A stretch of 11,168 bases of DNA from Alphaproteobacteria bacterium. Lineage in GTDB: Bacteria; Pseudomonadota; Alphaproteobacteria; Rickettsiales; SXRF01. The stretch lies in assembly GCA_020050695.1 (NCBI GenBank), contig JAGVKI010000186.1, positions 1 through 11,168 of the forward strand. Reading direction: 5' to 3'. Below the pieces are notes generated by a model. That model saw nothing but the letters and a program-made list of their open reading frames with translations. It had not been told where the DNA came from and did no database searches. The translations under genes and the position numbers were made by a program. Positions 1 to 7,276 of this stretch are shown here, in pieces. How positions within the stretch are numbered: the first letter of the stretch is position 1; each line of letters opens with the position of its first letter.

Positions 1-32
1 CACGCCGTAGCTTCCAGTTCTCGAAGCGCTAA
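1..32 (+). CDS. rpsI: 30S ribosomal protein S9, C-terminal end (partial)
   Basis: Only the last nine codons and the stop are inside the window. Reading from base 3 gives RRSFQFSKR followed by TAA at 30-32. This matches the very conserved basic tail of bacterial S9, whose C-terminal Lys-Arg reaches into the ribosomal P site next to the tRNA anticodon stem-loop. The tail is too short for a search on its own. Its identity is supported by the strong intrinsic terminator that follows at 66-94 and by argC next, since rpsI followed by argC is an arrangement I know from Alphaproteobacteria. The rest of the gene, and probably rplM, should lie just left of the window. Confidence 0.85.
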   Translation, partial: RRSFQFSKR

Positions 33-65
33 TACGCTTTACTGGGGCTTACTGGTCAAATTCAG

Positions 66-94
66 AAAAAAGGCGCCAGTTGGCGCCTTTTTTT
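66..94 (+). terminator. Rho-independent terminator after rpsI
   Basis: A perfect GC-rich stem, GGCGCC (72-77) paired with GGCGCC (82-87), closes a four-base AGTT loop. It is flanked by an A-run at 66-71 that can pair with the T-run at 88-93. The T-tract directly after the stem is the classic intrinsic terminator signature on the + strand; the A-run makes it partly bidirectional. It ends only 18 bases before the argC start codon, so argC must be read by read-through or from a promoter placed before or within the hairpin. Confidence 0.93.
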
Positions 95-112
95 GTATGT
101 TGGAGAAATATT

Positions 113-1171
113 ATGGATAAGAAGATCAGGATCGCAATTCTAGGTGCAAGCGGCTATACGGGCGCAGAACTCGTGCGACTGCTATTGCCGCACCCGGGCG
201 TTGAGATTTCCATGCTGACCGGCGATAGCCAGGCAGGCAAGGAAATGGGCGAGGTCTATCCCCAATTCCAGTTTGCCCAGCAGAATAACAAGCCATTGCC
301 GCGCCTTGTATCGCTGGAAAATGCAGACTTTGGCGCCATCGACCTGGTGTTCTGCTGCCTGCCACATGGCACGACGCAAACGGTGATCGCAGCACTTCCG
401 GCCCATTTGAAAGTAATCGATTTGTCGGCGGATTTCCGCCTGTCTGACGCAGATGAATACGCCAAATGGTATGGGCATGCCCACCAGGCATTAGACCTTC
501 AGAAAGAGGCTGTCTATGGCCTTACCGAAGTGGCGCGTGAGCAGGTGAAAACAGCGCGCGTGGTGGCTAATCCAGGCTGCTACCCAACCTCTGCAACGCT
601 ACCGCTTATTCCGTTGCTGGCGGCTGGATTGATTGAAAAAGACGGCATTATCATTGATGCGAAATCGGGTGTTACTGGTGCGGGCCGCGCAGCCAAACAG
701 GCGACGCTGTTTTCGGAAATCAATGACGGCATCAGTGCCTACGGCATTGCATCGCACCGCCATACACCTGAGATTGAACAGACGCTGACGCGTGTGGCAA
801 AAGCCCCGGTGGCAGTGACGTTTACGCCGCATCTGATGCCGATGAACCGTGGTATTTTATCGACGATTTATGTAAAGCTGTCGCGGGAGGCAACGGTGGC
901 AGATGCCCGTGCAGCGCTTGAAAAAGCCTATGCGAACGAAGCCTTTGTTCATGTGCTGTCGGAAGGAAAAACGCCGTCCACCCATCAGGTGCGCGGCACG
1001 AATGACTGCGTGATGAATGTATTTGCCGACCGTGCGTCGGGCAGAATTATCCTGGTCTGCGTTATTGATAACCTGGTCAAGGGCGCATCAGGCCAGGCGG
1101 TGCAGAACATGAACGTCATGTATGGCTGGCCGGAGAATACAGGCTTGCAATTAACGGCTGTTTTTCCGTAA
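113..1171 (+). CDS. argC: N-acetyl-gamma-glutamyl-phosphate reductase
   Basis: This enzyme catalyses the third step of arginine biosynthesis in the cytoplasm: NADPH-dependent reduction of N-acetylglutamyl phosphate to the semialdehyde. The 352-residue length fits the family. The N-terminal Rossmann loop reads GASGYTGAE (residues 11-19). The catalytic cysteine is in NPGCYPT (Cys156), and the conserved histidine motif is SHRHTPEIEQ (His215, His217). HLMPMNRGI (240-248) and KGASGQAVQNMN (323-334) are further family signatures. I chose ATG at 113 because GGAG at 102-105 lies seven bases upstream; the frame stays open further left to a TTG at 80, but that start would lie inside the terminator hairpin and add 11 unconserved residues. 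No separate promoter is evident between the hairpin and the start. The next gene begins eight bases after the stop, suggesting co-transcription. Confidence 0.97.
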   Translation: MDKKIRIAILGASGYTGAELVRLLLPHPGVEISMLTGDSQAGKEMGEVYPQFQFAQQNNKPLPRLVSLENADFGAIDLVFCCLPHGTTQTVIAALPAHLKVIDLSADFRLSDADEYAKWYGHAHQALDLQKEAVYGLTEVAREQVKTARVVANPGCYPTSATLPLIPLLAAGLIEKDGIIIDAKSGVTGAGRAAKQATLFSEINDGISAYGIASHRHTPEIEQTLTRVAKAPVAVTFTPHLMPMNRGILSTIYVKLSREATVADARAALEKAYANEAFVHVLSEGKTPSTHQVRGTNDCVMNVFADRASGRIILVCVIDNLVKGASGQAVQNMNVMYGWPENTGLQLTAVFP

Positions 1172-1179
1172 ACTGCAGC

Positions 1180-1737
1180 ATGAGCCAAAGCCCCAATAAA
1201 CCATACATCCTTACCTATCGTGGTGATTACAACCCCTCGGGGGTATCGCCCGTTATTTCACCGCAGGCATTTATTGCCCCGGGAGCAGCTGTGATTGGCG
1301 ATGTGCATATCGGCGCTGATACCGGCGTGTGGTTTGGCTGCGTTATTCGCGGCGATGTACAATCCATCCATATTGGTGAACGCACGAACATTCAGGACGG
1401 CACTATTATCCATGTCACCCGCGATACGGGGCCTACCCGTATCGGATCTGGTGTAACCATTGGCCACTGCGTGCTGCTGCATGCCTGCACACTGGAAGAT
1501 AATTGCTTTATCGGCATGCGGGCAACCGTTATGGACGGGGCGGTGGTTGAGTCCGGCGCGATGGTTGCTGCCGGGGCCCTGGTTACTCCCGGCAAACGTG
1601 TGCCCTCGGGCCAGCTATGGGCAGGCAGTCCGGCCAAGTATTTCCGTGACTTAACCATTGAAGATCAAGCATTTTTTCCTGTTTCTGCCGAAAACTACGT
1701 GCGCCATGCGCGAGAATACCTGGCGCTAAGTCTCTGA
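1180..1737 (+). CDS. Gamma-class carbonic anhydrase-like hexapeptide-repeat protein
   Basis: This 185-residue protein belongs to the gamma-carbonic anhydrase family (YrdA/CaiE/PaaY group), trimeric left-handed beta-helix enzymes or metal-binding proteins of the cytoplasm. Imperfect hexapeptide repeats of the [LIV]-G-x-x form run from about residue 30 to 140. The expected active-site residues are present: Arg57 and Asp59 in the RGD turn, Gln72 after Asn70, and three candidate zinc ligands His78, His96 and His101, the last two five residues apart as in the archetype Cam. A C-terminal helix follows (about 155-182). Carbonic anhydrase activity is plausible but many homologues are inactive or unassayed, so the reaction is inferred. 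The ATG lies eight bases past the argC stop with no clear Shine-Dalgarno sequence, which suggests translational coupling to argC. Hydration of CO2 could supply bicarbonate for carbamoyl phosphate in arginine synthesis; that link is speculative. Confidence 0.92.
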   Translation: MSQSPNKPYILTYRGDYNPSGVSPVISPQAFIAPGAAVIGDVHIGADTGVWFGCVIRGDVQSIHIGERTNIQDGTIIHVTRDTGPTRIGSGVTIGHCVLLHACTLEDNCFIGMRATVMDGAVVESGAMVAAGALVTPGKRVPSGQLWAGSPAKYFRDLTIEDQAFFPVSAENYVRHAREYLALSL

Positions 1738-1828
1738 TCTTTCGAGACATCACTTTCATAAATTGTTCACATTCCTTGCGTGTTTTTAGGCTAGAATGGT
1801 AGTGTGTAAAAATAGGTTTATGGCGTAA

Positions 1829-3088
1829 ATGAGCGATAGTGCTATCCATAGCGTGGTGAGTGAAGGCCAGCATTTCCTGGGTAAGAACCTGGGTATGGCT
1901 GTGTCTAAAGGCTCGCTTAGTGTGCTCAATGACGGGCATGCCGTTACGCATGGCCTGCACGGTACGCTTGCTGCTGTAAATGAGGTGGGTGCCAAATGGG
2001 GCCTTTCCGGCGGTGCTGCTGTTATGGGCGGTCTTGGCGGCTTGCTCACCATGGGCGCAGTTGGCGTAATCAGCGCCGCTGTTGCGCAGATGGATTACCT
2101 CCATGAAATTTCTAAAATCAAAGATACCTATCGTCATGAAATAGCGGCCAAGAAGGGAAAAGATCCCAAGTCCGTTACCAATGATGATCTGCATGACCTT
2201 GCCAAAAGCGATCCGGAAAAGGGTATTGAAGGCAATAAGATCATTGCTGAAGAAATCGCCAAAAAGAAAAAAGAACGCACTGTTGGGGTATTGCTTTCAG
2301 CGGGTGCGACTGCTGCGTCTTTTGGCGTGCTTGCGACGATTCTGGGTAATGTTGCAACCCACAACGCACTTTATGCAGTAGCCGAGACGGCAGCTGCTGC
2401 GGTCGGTCTTCCGGGCGCTGGCGGTGCCTTGTTCCTGATTGGTGAAGTTGTGGTAGGCATGGGCATCTATAATGCCGTAAAGCAGCCGCTGCACTGGGTA
2501 AGTCATAAGTTGCTGGGGCTTGATAAAGAAACTACCCATGACAAGATTGCTACGATCCAGGCGGAACTCAATAAAGGCAAAGGCGTTTCACAGGAGCAGG
2601 TGCTGGATGTGTATATAAGCGCCAATAAAGATCTCGGCGAACTGGTGCAGAACCAGTATGGCAAAGCCTATGAGGCTATGGATTATCCTGAGCGCCAGCG
2701 TGTTGCCGCCGAAGTAGGTAAGCTGGTGCCACTCGAACAGCTCACCACTGATATTAACGCCCGCAGGTATGATGTAGGCGAACTGGCATTTGCCGTTGAA
2801 GGCAAAACTTCTGGCTATGTACCTGATACGGATAACAAGCATAACAGCTGGATGGAAGGCATGGCCTCCAAAATGCTGGCCATGTTTGACATGAAAAAAC
2901 GTCCTCAGCAGCAGGCGGCTCCTACCCAGGCAGCCACTCAGGAATCATGGCATCCAGCGCAGGAACAGACGGGTAAAAAGACGTTCGTTGAGCGCTATGC
3001 GGGCGGCAGCAAGGCAACGTCCCTTGGCCATGTTGAGCGTTTAGACCAGGCGCGTGAAAACCCGGCTATTGGCACCCAGCTGGCATAA
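1829..3088 (+). CDS. Unrecognised protein with Gly/Ala-rich hydrophobic segments
   Basis: I do not recognise this 419-residue protein. It has no N-terminal signal peptide. Hydrophobic stretches rich in Gly and Ala lie at residues 59-87 (with GG pairs at 61, 67 and 70), 151-175 and 181-214. They could be membrane-inserting helices or a packed glycine-zipper hairpin. Between the first two is a charged, lysine-rich helical region (93-150, with KKKKER at 145-150). Residues 231-330 look soluble and helical. A Gln/Ala/Pro-rich linker (about 357-382) leads to a short tail containing FVERY (386-390) and HVERL (401-405). The gene stands alone: 91 bases after the carbonic anhydrase gene and convergent with thiD. 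Its base composition resembles its neighbours, so recent transfer is not obvious. The ATG is preceded directly by ATG-GCG-TAA and has only a distant AGG (1814-1816) as a possible ribosome site. A membrane-associated or secreted effector-like role is possible but unproven. Confidence 0.85.
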   Translation: MSDSAIHSVVSEGQHFLGKNLGMAVSKGSLSVLNDGHAVTHGLHGTLAAVNEVGAKWGLSGGAAVMGGLGGLLTMGAVGVISAAVAQMDYLHEISKIKDTYRHEIAAKKGKDPKSVTNDDLHDLAKSDPEKGIEGNKIIAEEIAKKKKERTVGVLLSAGATAASFGVLATILGNVATHNALYAVAETAAAAVGLPGAGGALFLIGEVVVGMGIYNAVKQPLHWVSHKLLGLDKETTHDKIATIQAELNKGKGVSQEQVLDVYISANKDLGELVQNQYGKAYEAMDYPERQRVAAEVGKLVPLEQLTTDINARRYDVGELAFAVEGKTSGYVPDTDNKHNSWMEGMASKMLAMFDMKKRPQQQAAPTQAATQESWHPAQEQTGKKTFVERYAGGSKATSLGHVERLDQARENPAIGTQLA

Positions 3089-3105
3089 GCTGATCTTCAT
3101 TTAAT
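3089..3105. other. Convergent 17-base gap between stop codons
   Basis: The unknown + strand gene and thiD end tail to tail here. The sequence is AT-rich. A weak 5-bp inverted repeat, CAGCT (3077-3081) with AGCTG (3088-3092), spans the end of the + strand gene, but it lacks a GC-rich stem and a proper T-run. I see no convincing bidirectional terminator, so transcripts may overlap at their 3' ends. Confidence 0.5.
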
Positions 3106-3936
3106 TTAAGCAGTGAATGTTTTGACCGTATGGCCATGCCCCAGCGGCCCATGGCGTTTTCCCAGTTGCGGGGCACTCTGGATGGCTTTGAGCACATAGG
3201 CGCGTGCGCGCTTGATGGCTTCCACCAGTGACATGCCCTGCGCAAGGCCGGTGGCAATGGCAGAGGCAAGGGCGCAGCCGGTGCCATGGGTATGCATGCT
3301 GTTGATGCGCGGCTGCTTGAATATATCGCAGGTTTTTGGCGTCATCAGAATGTCTGTTACGGTTTTTCCTGAATCCAGATGCCCGCCTTTTACCAGCACG
3401 GCTTTGCAGCCTGATTTGAGAATATCGGTGGCGGCGCGTTTCATGTCGTCGATAGAAGTAATGCTGATGCCTGAGAGATACTCCGCCTCTGGTATATTGG
3501 GGGTAACAAGCGCGGCGATGGGAACCAGGCGTTCCTGGAGCGCGGATAAAGCGTCTGGCGCGAGGAGGGCAGCGCCGCCCTTGGCAAACATGACCGGATC
3601 AAGCACCAGCGGCTTGGTGTTGGCGTAGGGGGCAATGCAGCTTGCCACTTCTTCGATCACGCTGGATTTATGCAGCATGCCAGTTTTGAAGGCATCAGCG
3701 CCTATATCGTTCATCACCAGCGTAATCTGCTGGCGGATAAAATCTTCTGAAACGTCGTGGATACCAAACACGCCAAGGGTGTTCTGTGCCGTCAGGGCGG
3801 TGATGGCGGTAGCGGCATATCCGCCAAGGCAGGTAACGGTTTTAATATCTCCTTGAATGCCAGCGCCCCCGCTCGAGTCTGACCCGGCAATAATCAGCAC
3901 CCGGCCCCTGGGCTTAGAGCTGGAGGCTTTAGCCAT
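3106..3936 (-). CDS. thiD: Hydroxymethylpyrimidine/phosphomethylpyrimidine kinase
   Basis: ThiD phosphorylates hydroxymethylpyrimidine and then its monophosphate, giving HMP-PP for thiamine synthesis in the cytoplasm. The 276-residue product is a full-length ribokinase-fold kinase. It shows the N-terminal substrate loop [13 protein letters not shown] (18-30), DPVM (113-116), TPNIPEAE (145-152), and the anion-hole motif HGTGC (217-221) with the catalytic cysteine at 221. GPLGHGH near the C terminus is also typical of the family. I chose ATG at 3936 because AAGG (3946-3949) lies nine bases upstream and the N terminus then matches the family; an in-frame ATG at 3972 would add 12 residues deep inside glmM. 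The start overlaps the end of glmM by eight bases, so the two are translationally coupled. It is the last gene of the minus-strand operon, and only 17 bases separate its stop from that of the convergent gene. Confidence 0.95.
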   Translation of the reverse strand: MAKASSSKPRGRVLIIAGSDSSGGAGIQGDIKTVTCLGGYAATAITALTAQNTLGVFGIHDVSEDFIRQQITLVMNDIGADAFKTGMLHKSSVIEEVASCIAPYANTKPLVLDPVMFAKGGAALLAPDALSALQERLVPIAALVTPNIPEAEYLSGISITSIDDMKRAATDILKSGCKAVLVKGGHLDSGKTVTDILMTPKTCDIFKQPRINSMHTHGTGCALASAIATGLAQGMSLVEAIKRARAYVLKAIQSAPQLGKRHGPLGHGHTVKTFTA

Positions 3937-5275
3937 TGCCAGCGACCTTACGAACCGATTCGCAAATATCATCTACCAGATGCGTGATCTGCGCATTGTC
4001 CTCACCTTCTGCCATAACGCGGATAAGCGGTTCGGTGCCTGATTCACGAATAAGCAGGCGGCCCGAAGTGCCAAGCGCCTTTTCAGCGGATGCGATGGCT
4101 TGCTTTACTTGCGCGCTGGCAAGCGGTGAGGTGCCCTTGTAAGGCACGTTCTTGAGTATCTGCGGCAGCGGGGTGAATAATTTTCCGCACATCGAAAGTG
4201 GCTTTTGTGATTCCTGCATATAAGCCAATACCTGCAATGCAGCGATAATGCCATCCCCCGTGGTGGTATAATCAGACATGATAATATGGCCTGATTGTTC
4301 ACCGCCAATGTTATAGCCGTGGGTGCGCATATATTCGAGCACATGGCGGTCGCCGACTTTGGTGCGTGCCATGGTCAGGCCAATGCTGTGCAAATAGCGT
4401 TCCAGGCCTATATTGCTCATGACCGTGGTAACCAGCCCGCCGCCGCGCAGAATACCGCTTTCATGGCAGTGGGTTGCAATCATCGCCATCAGCTGGTCTC
4501 CGTCGGCGATATGGCCTTTTTCATCGCAAATGATAACGCGGTCTGCATCACCATCGAGCGCGATGCCGATATGGGCTTTTTCCCTGAGTACGGTTTGGCA
4601 CAGCTGCTCAGGTGCGGTAGAGCCGCAATCCTTGTTGATGTTAAAGCCGTCCGGCTGCACGCCGATAGGAATGACCTTTGCGCCCAGTTCCTGCAGGATC
4701 AGCGGGCCAACATGATACCCCGCGCCGTTAGCGCAATCGACCACAATGGTAAGGCCGTCAAGGGTCAGTGTTTTGGGGAAAGTGCTTTTAGCAAATTCGA
4801 TGTAACGGCCCTGCGCGTCATCCAGGCGCTTGGCGCGGCCCAGCTTGTCTGGCTTGGCGAGGGCTTCATAATGATTGCTCGCAATCAACTGCTCAATGGC
4901 TTTTTCATGTTCGTCGGAAAGCTTGTAGCCATCCGGGCCAAACAGCTTGATGCCATTATCCTTGTAAGGGTTGTGTGATGCCGAAATCATTACGCCAATG
5001 TCAGCGCGCATGGAGCGCACCAGCATAGCCACGGCTGGCGTTGGCATCGGGCCAACCAGTACCACGTCCATCCCTACAGCGATAAAGCCAGCAGTCAGGG
5101 CTGGCTCGATCATATAACCGGAAAGGCGGGTATCCTTGGCAATGACGACGCGGTGGCGGTGATCCCCGCGAAGAAACTGCTGGCCTGCCGCCATACCCAC
5201 TTTCAGGGCGATATCAGCAGTCATGGGATGGGCATTAGCGGTGCCGCGAATACCATCTGTACCAAATAACTTCAT
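3929..5275 (-). CDS. glmM: Phosphoglucosamine mutase
   Basis: GlmM interconverts glucosamine-6-phosphate and glucosamine-1-phosphate, feeding UDP-GlcNAc for peptidoglycan and lipopolysaccharide. The 448-residue length is standard for the family. All four domains carry their signatures: FGTDGIRG (4-11) at the N terminus; the phosphoserine loop ISASHNP with catalytic Ser100; the magnesium loop DGDADR (Asp241, Asp243, Asp245); the sugar-binding GGEQSGH (324-330); and the phosphate-binding [12 protein letters not shown] (410-421). The ATG at 5275 has AGGT (5282-5285) six bases upstream. It begins 11 bases after the ftsH stop and its own end overlaps thiD by eight bases, so it sits in the middle of a co-transcribed run. 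In many bacteria folP lies between ftsH and glmM; here nothing lies between them. Confidence 0.98.
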   Translation of the reverse strand: MKLFGTDGIRGTANAHPMTADIALKVGMAAGQQFLRGDHRHRVVIAKDTRLSGYMIEPALTAGFIAVGMDVVLVGPMPTPAVAMLVRSMRADIGVMISASHNPYKDNGIKLFGPDGYKLSDEHEKAIEQLIASNHYEALAKPDKLGRAKRLDDAQGRYIEFAKSTFPKTLTLDGLTIVVDCANGAGYHVGPLILQELGAKVIPIGVQPDGFNINKDCGSTAPEQLCQTVLREKAHIGIALDGDADRVIICDEKGHIADGDQLMAMIATHCHESGILRGGGLVTTVMSNIGLERYLHSIGLTMARTKVGDRHVLEYMRTHGYNIGGEQSGHIIMSDYTTTGDGIIAALQVLAYMQESQKPLSMCGKLFTPLPQILKNVPYKGTSPLASAQVKQAIASAEKALGTSGRLLIRESGTEPLIRVMAEGEDNAQITHLVDDICESVRKVAGNG

Positions 5276-5286
5276 GGCCCTACCTG

Positions 5287-7236
5287 CTAAGCGCTGGCCG
5301 CAGTTGCGTCATCATCATCATCCGACTTGCGGCTGCGTGATGAGGGCAATGATGACCTGCCTGCCTTGGGTTTGTTACCTTCGCTGTCAATGCTGTGCTG
5401 GCGAATCGGCTCACCTTTGACCAGCGCAGTGATTTCATCGCCGGTCAGGGTTTCATATTCCAGAAGCGCTTTGGCTATGCGGTGCAGTTCATCCATATGC
5501 TTGGTGAGGATTTCCTTGGCCTGGGTATGCGCACCTGCCACGATTGATTTAACTTCGCTGTCGATCAGCGCGGCCATATCGTCAGACAGCGAGCGTGAAG
5601 GCTGCCCCATACTGTAACCAAGGAATACTTCCTGGTTATCGCCATTGCCATAAAAGACCGGGCCAAGTTTCTCGCTCATACCCCATTCGGTTACCATGGC
5701 GCGTGCCAGGTTGGTGGCGTATTTGATGTCTGAAGAGGCACCGCTGGATACGCGGTCATGGCCAAAGATAATTTCTTCTGCCACGCGTCCGCCCATGGAA
5801 ACGGCCAGATCGGCATACATCTTGTCACGCAGGTAGGAAAGCTTATCGGCTTCCGGAAGGCGCATTACCATGCCAAGTGCACGGCCACGCGGAATGATGG
5901 TCGCCTTATGGATAGGATCGGATGCCGGGCAGAAAATAGAGACCAGTGCATGCCCACCTTCGTGATAGGCGGTCATTTTCTTTTCTTCCTCGCTCATCAC
6001 CATGGATTTGCGCTCAGCGCCCATCATGACTTTATCCTTGGCTGCTTCGAGTTCGCGCATGGTTACCACTTTTTTGCCAAGGCGGGCAGCAAGCAGTGCC
6101 GCTTCATTTACGATATTGGCAAGGTCAGCACCGGAAAAACCTGGGGTGCCACGGGCGATAACGCGCGCGTCCACATCGGGTGCCTTGGGCACTTTGCGCA
6201 GATGCACTTCCAGAATCTTGGCGCGGCCATTAATGTCTGGATTAGGCACTACGATCTGGCGATCAAAACGGCCCGGACGCAGCAGCGCTGGGTCAAGCAC
6301 GTCAGGACGGTTGGTTGCAGCGATAATGATAACGCTTTCATTGGCTTCAAAACCGTCCATCTCCACCAGCAACTGGTTGAGGGTTTGTTCTCGTTCGTCA
6401 TTGCCGCCGCCAAGACCGGCACCACGATGGCGCCCTACAGCGTCAATTTCATCGATGAAGATAATGCATGGCGAATTCTTTTTGCCCTGTTCAAACATAT
6501 CGCGCACGCGGGATGCACCCACGCCTACGAACATTTCCACAAAGTCAGAACCTGAAATGGTGAAGAACGGCACGCGCGCTTCACCTGCAATAGCGCGGGC
6601 AAGAAGCGTTTTACCCGTACCCGGTGGGCCTACCAGCAGGCAGCCACGAGGAATCTTACCGCCCAGGCGCTGGTATTTCTGCGGATCACGCAGGAAATCC
6701 ACCAGTTCATGGAGTTCGTCCTTGGCTTCTTCGATACCCGCTACGTCTTCAAATGTAACACGTTCGGTTTTTTCGGTAAGCAGACGAGCCCGCGATTTGC
6801 CAAAGCCAAGTGCACCGCCGCGGCCACCGCCGGACTGCATCTGGCGCATAAAGAAAATATATACCCCTATGAACAGCAGGATAGGGAACCAGGAAAGCAG
6901 CATGCCCCATACCGAGTCCATTTTGCCGTCATCTGTGTAGGCCTGAATTTTTACATTCTTAGCCGCAAGCCTGTCTACCAGGTTTGGATAATCAGGTGCC
7001 TGGGTCAAAAAGGACATGCCGTCCGACATATGGCCGGTAATGCTGGCGCCTTTGCCCATGTTATTGCGAATCGTTACATCGGTTACCTGGCCGTCATCGA
7101 CCTTGCCCAAGAAATCGGAGAAGGGAACGCGCGTGTACCCGCTATTTTCGATACCGCCTTCGAACATGTTGAACAAGGCGACGAGCAATATGCCCACAAC
7201 CAGCCAGATAAAAAGATTTTTGCCGTAATTAGGCAC
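5287..7236 (-). CDS. ftsH: ATP-dependent zinc metalloprotease FtsH
   Basis: FtsH is the inner-membrane AAA+ protease that extracts and degrades misfolded membrane proteins and short-lived regulators. In this 649-residue protein a first membrane helix (about 7-24) is followed by a small periplasmic domain, a second helix (about 109-130), and a cytoplasmic ATPase. Walker A is GPPGTGKT (203-210) and Walker B IIFIDEID (258-265). The pore loop is FVGVG (236-240), and the second region of homology ends in RPGRFDR (320-326). The protease domain has the zinc motif HEGGH (425-429), with Asp503 in SSGASSDI as likely third ligand. The tail is hydrophilic with a five-Asp run (639-643). The start is GTG: no ATG in frame precedes it, and GGAG (complement of 7247-7250) lies ten bases upstream. 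tilS ends 40 bases before it and glmM starts 11 bases after it. Confidence 0.98.
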   Translation of the reverse strand: MPNYGKNLFIWLVVGILLVALFNMFEGGIENSGYTRVPFSDFLGKVDDGQVTDVTIRNNMGKGASITGHMSDGMSFLTQAPDYPNLVDRLAAKNVKIQAYTDDGKMDSVWGMLLSWFPILLFIGVYIFFMRQMQSGGGRGGALGFGKSRARLLTEKTERVTFEDVAGIEEAKDELHELVDFLRDPQKYQRLGGKIPRGCLLVGPPGTGKTLLARAIAGEARVPFFTISGSDFVEMFVGVGASRVRDMFEQGKKNSPCIIFIDEIDAVGRHRGAGLGGGNDEREQTLNQLLVEMDGFEANESVIIIAATNRPDVLDPALLRPGRFDRQIVVPNPDINGRAKILEVHLRKVPKAPDVDARVIARGTPGFSGADLANIVNEAALLAARLGKKVVTMRELEAAKDKVMMGAERKSMVMSEEEKKMTAYHEGGHALVSIFCPASDPIHKATIIPRGRALGMVMRLPEADKLSYLRDKMYADLAVSMGGRVAEEIIFGHDRVSSGASSDIKYATNLARAMVTEWGMSEKLGPVFYGNGDNQEVFLGYSMGQPSRSLSDDMAALIDSEVKSIVAGAHTQAKEILTKHMDELHRIAKALLEYETLTGDEITALVKGEPIRQHSIDSEGNKPKAGRSSLPSSRSRKSDDDDDATAASA

Positions 7237-7246
7237 GATACATATA

Positions 7247-7250
7247 CTCC
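7247..7250 (-). promoter_or_regulatory. Ribosome binding site of ftsH, deciding its GTG start
   Basis: On the minus strand CGGAG precedes the GTG codon (7236-7234) by ten bases. An ATG at 7244-7242, out of frame, lies only two or three bases after the GGAG and would encode just four residues (M-Y-R-A) before a TAA that overlaps the start of ftsH. The spacing fits GTG better than this ATG. Confidence 0.6.
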
Positions 7251-7276
7251 GAAAGGTTAATGAGGTAACTCAAGGC

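Noticed and set aside
1730..1748. GTCTC...GAGAC inverted repeat after the carbonic anhydrase gene
   Set aside because: Five base pairs with a nine-base loop and no following T-run; not a credible intrinsic terminator.
1763..1797. Possible promoter before the unknown gene: TAGAAT (1792-1797) with TTCACA (1766-1771)
   Set aside because: The hexamers are reasonable but the spacing is 20 bases and no better -35 exists at 16-18 bases. Too weak to list, although some promoter in this 91-base gap is likely.
1583..2194. Open frame of 203 codons on the minus strand
   Set aside because: It spans the end of the carbonic anhydrase gene, the intergenic gap and the start of the unknown gene, with no motif or ribosome site that I could identify. 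The + strand reading is better supported.
3077..3092. CAGCT...AGCTG hairpin at the convergent gene ends
   Set aside because: Only five pairs, no real T-tract on either strand; not convincing as a bidirectional terminator.
4295..4978. Open frame of 227 codons on the + strand
   Set aside because: It is fully antisense to glmM, has no ribosome site or recognisable motif, and glmM is complete with every catalytic motif.
5758..6940. Long open frames on the + strand (5758-6555 and 6002-6940)
   Set aside because: They lie antisense to the highly conserved AAA+ and protease domains of ftsH. Their translations are rich in Ser/Arg or Cys/His without domain signatures, as expected for shadow frames of a constrained gene.
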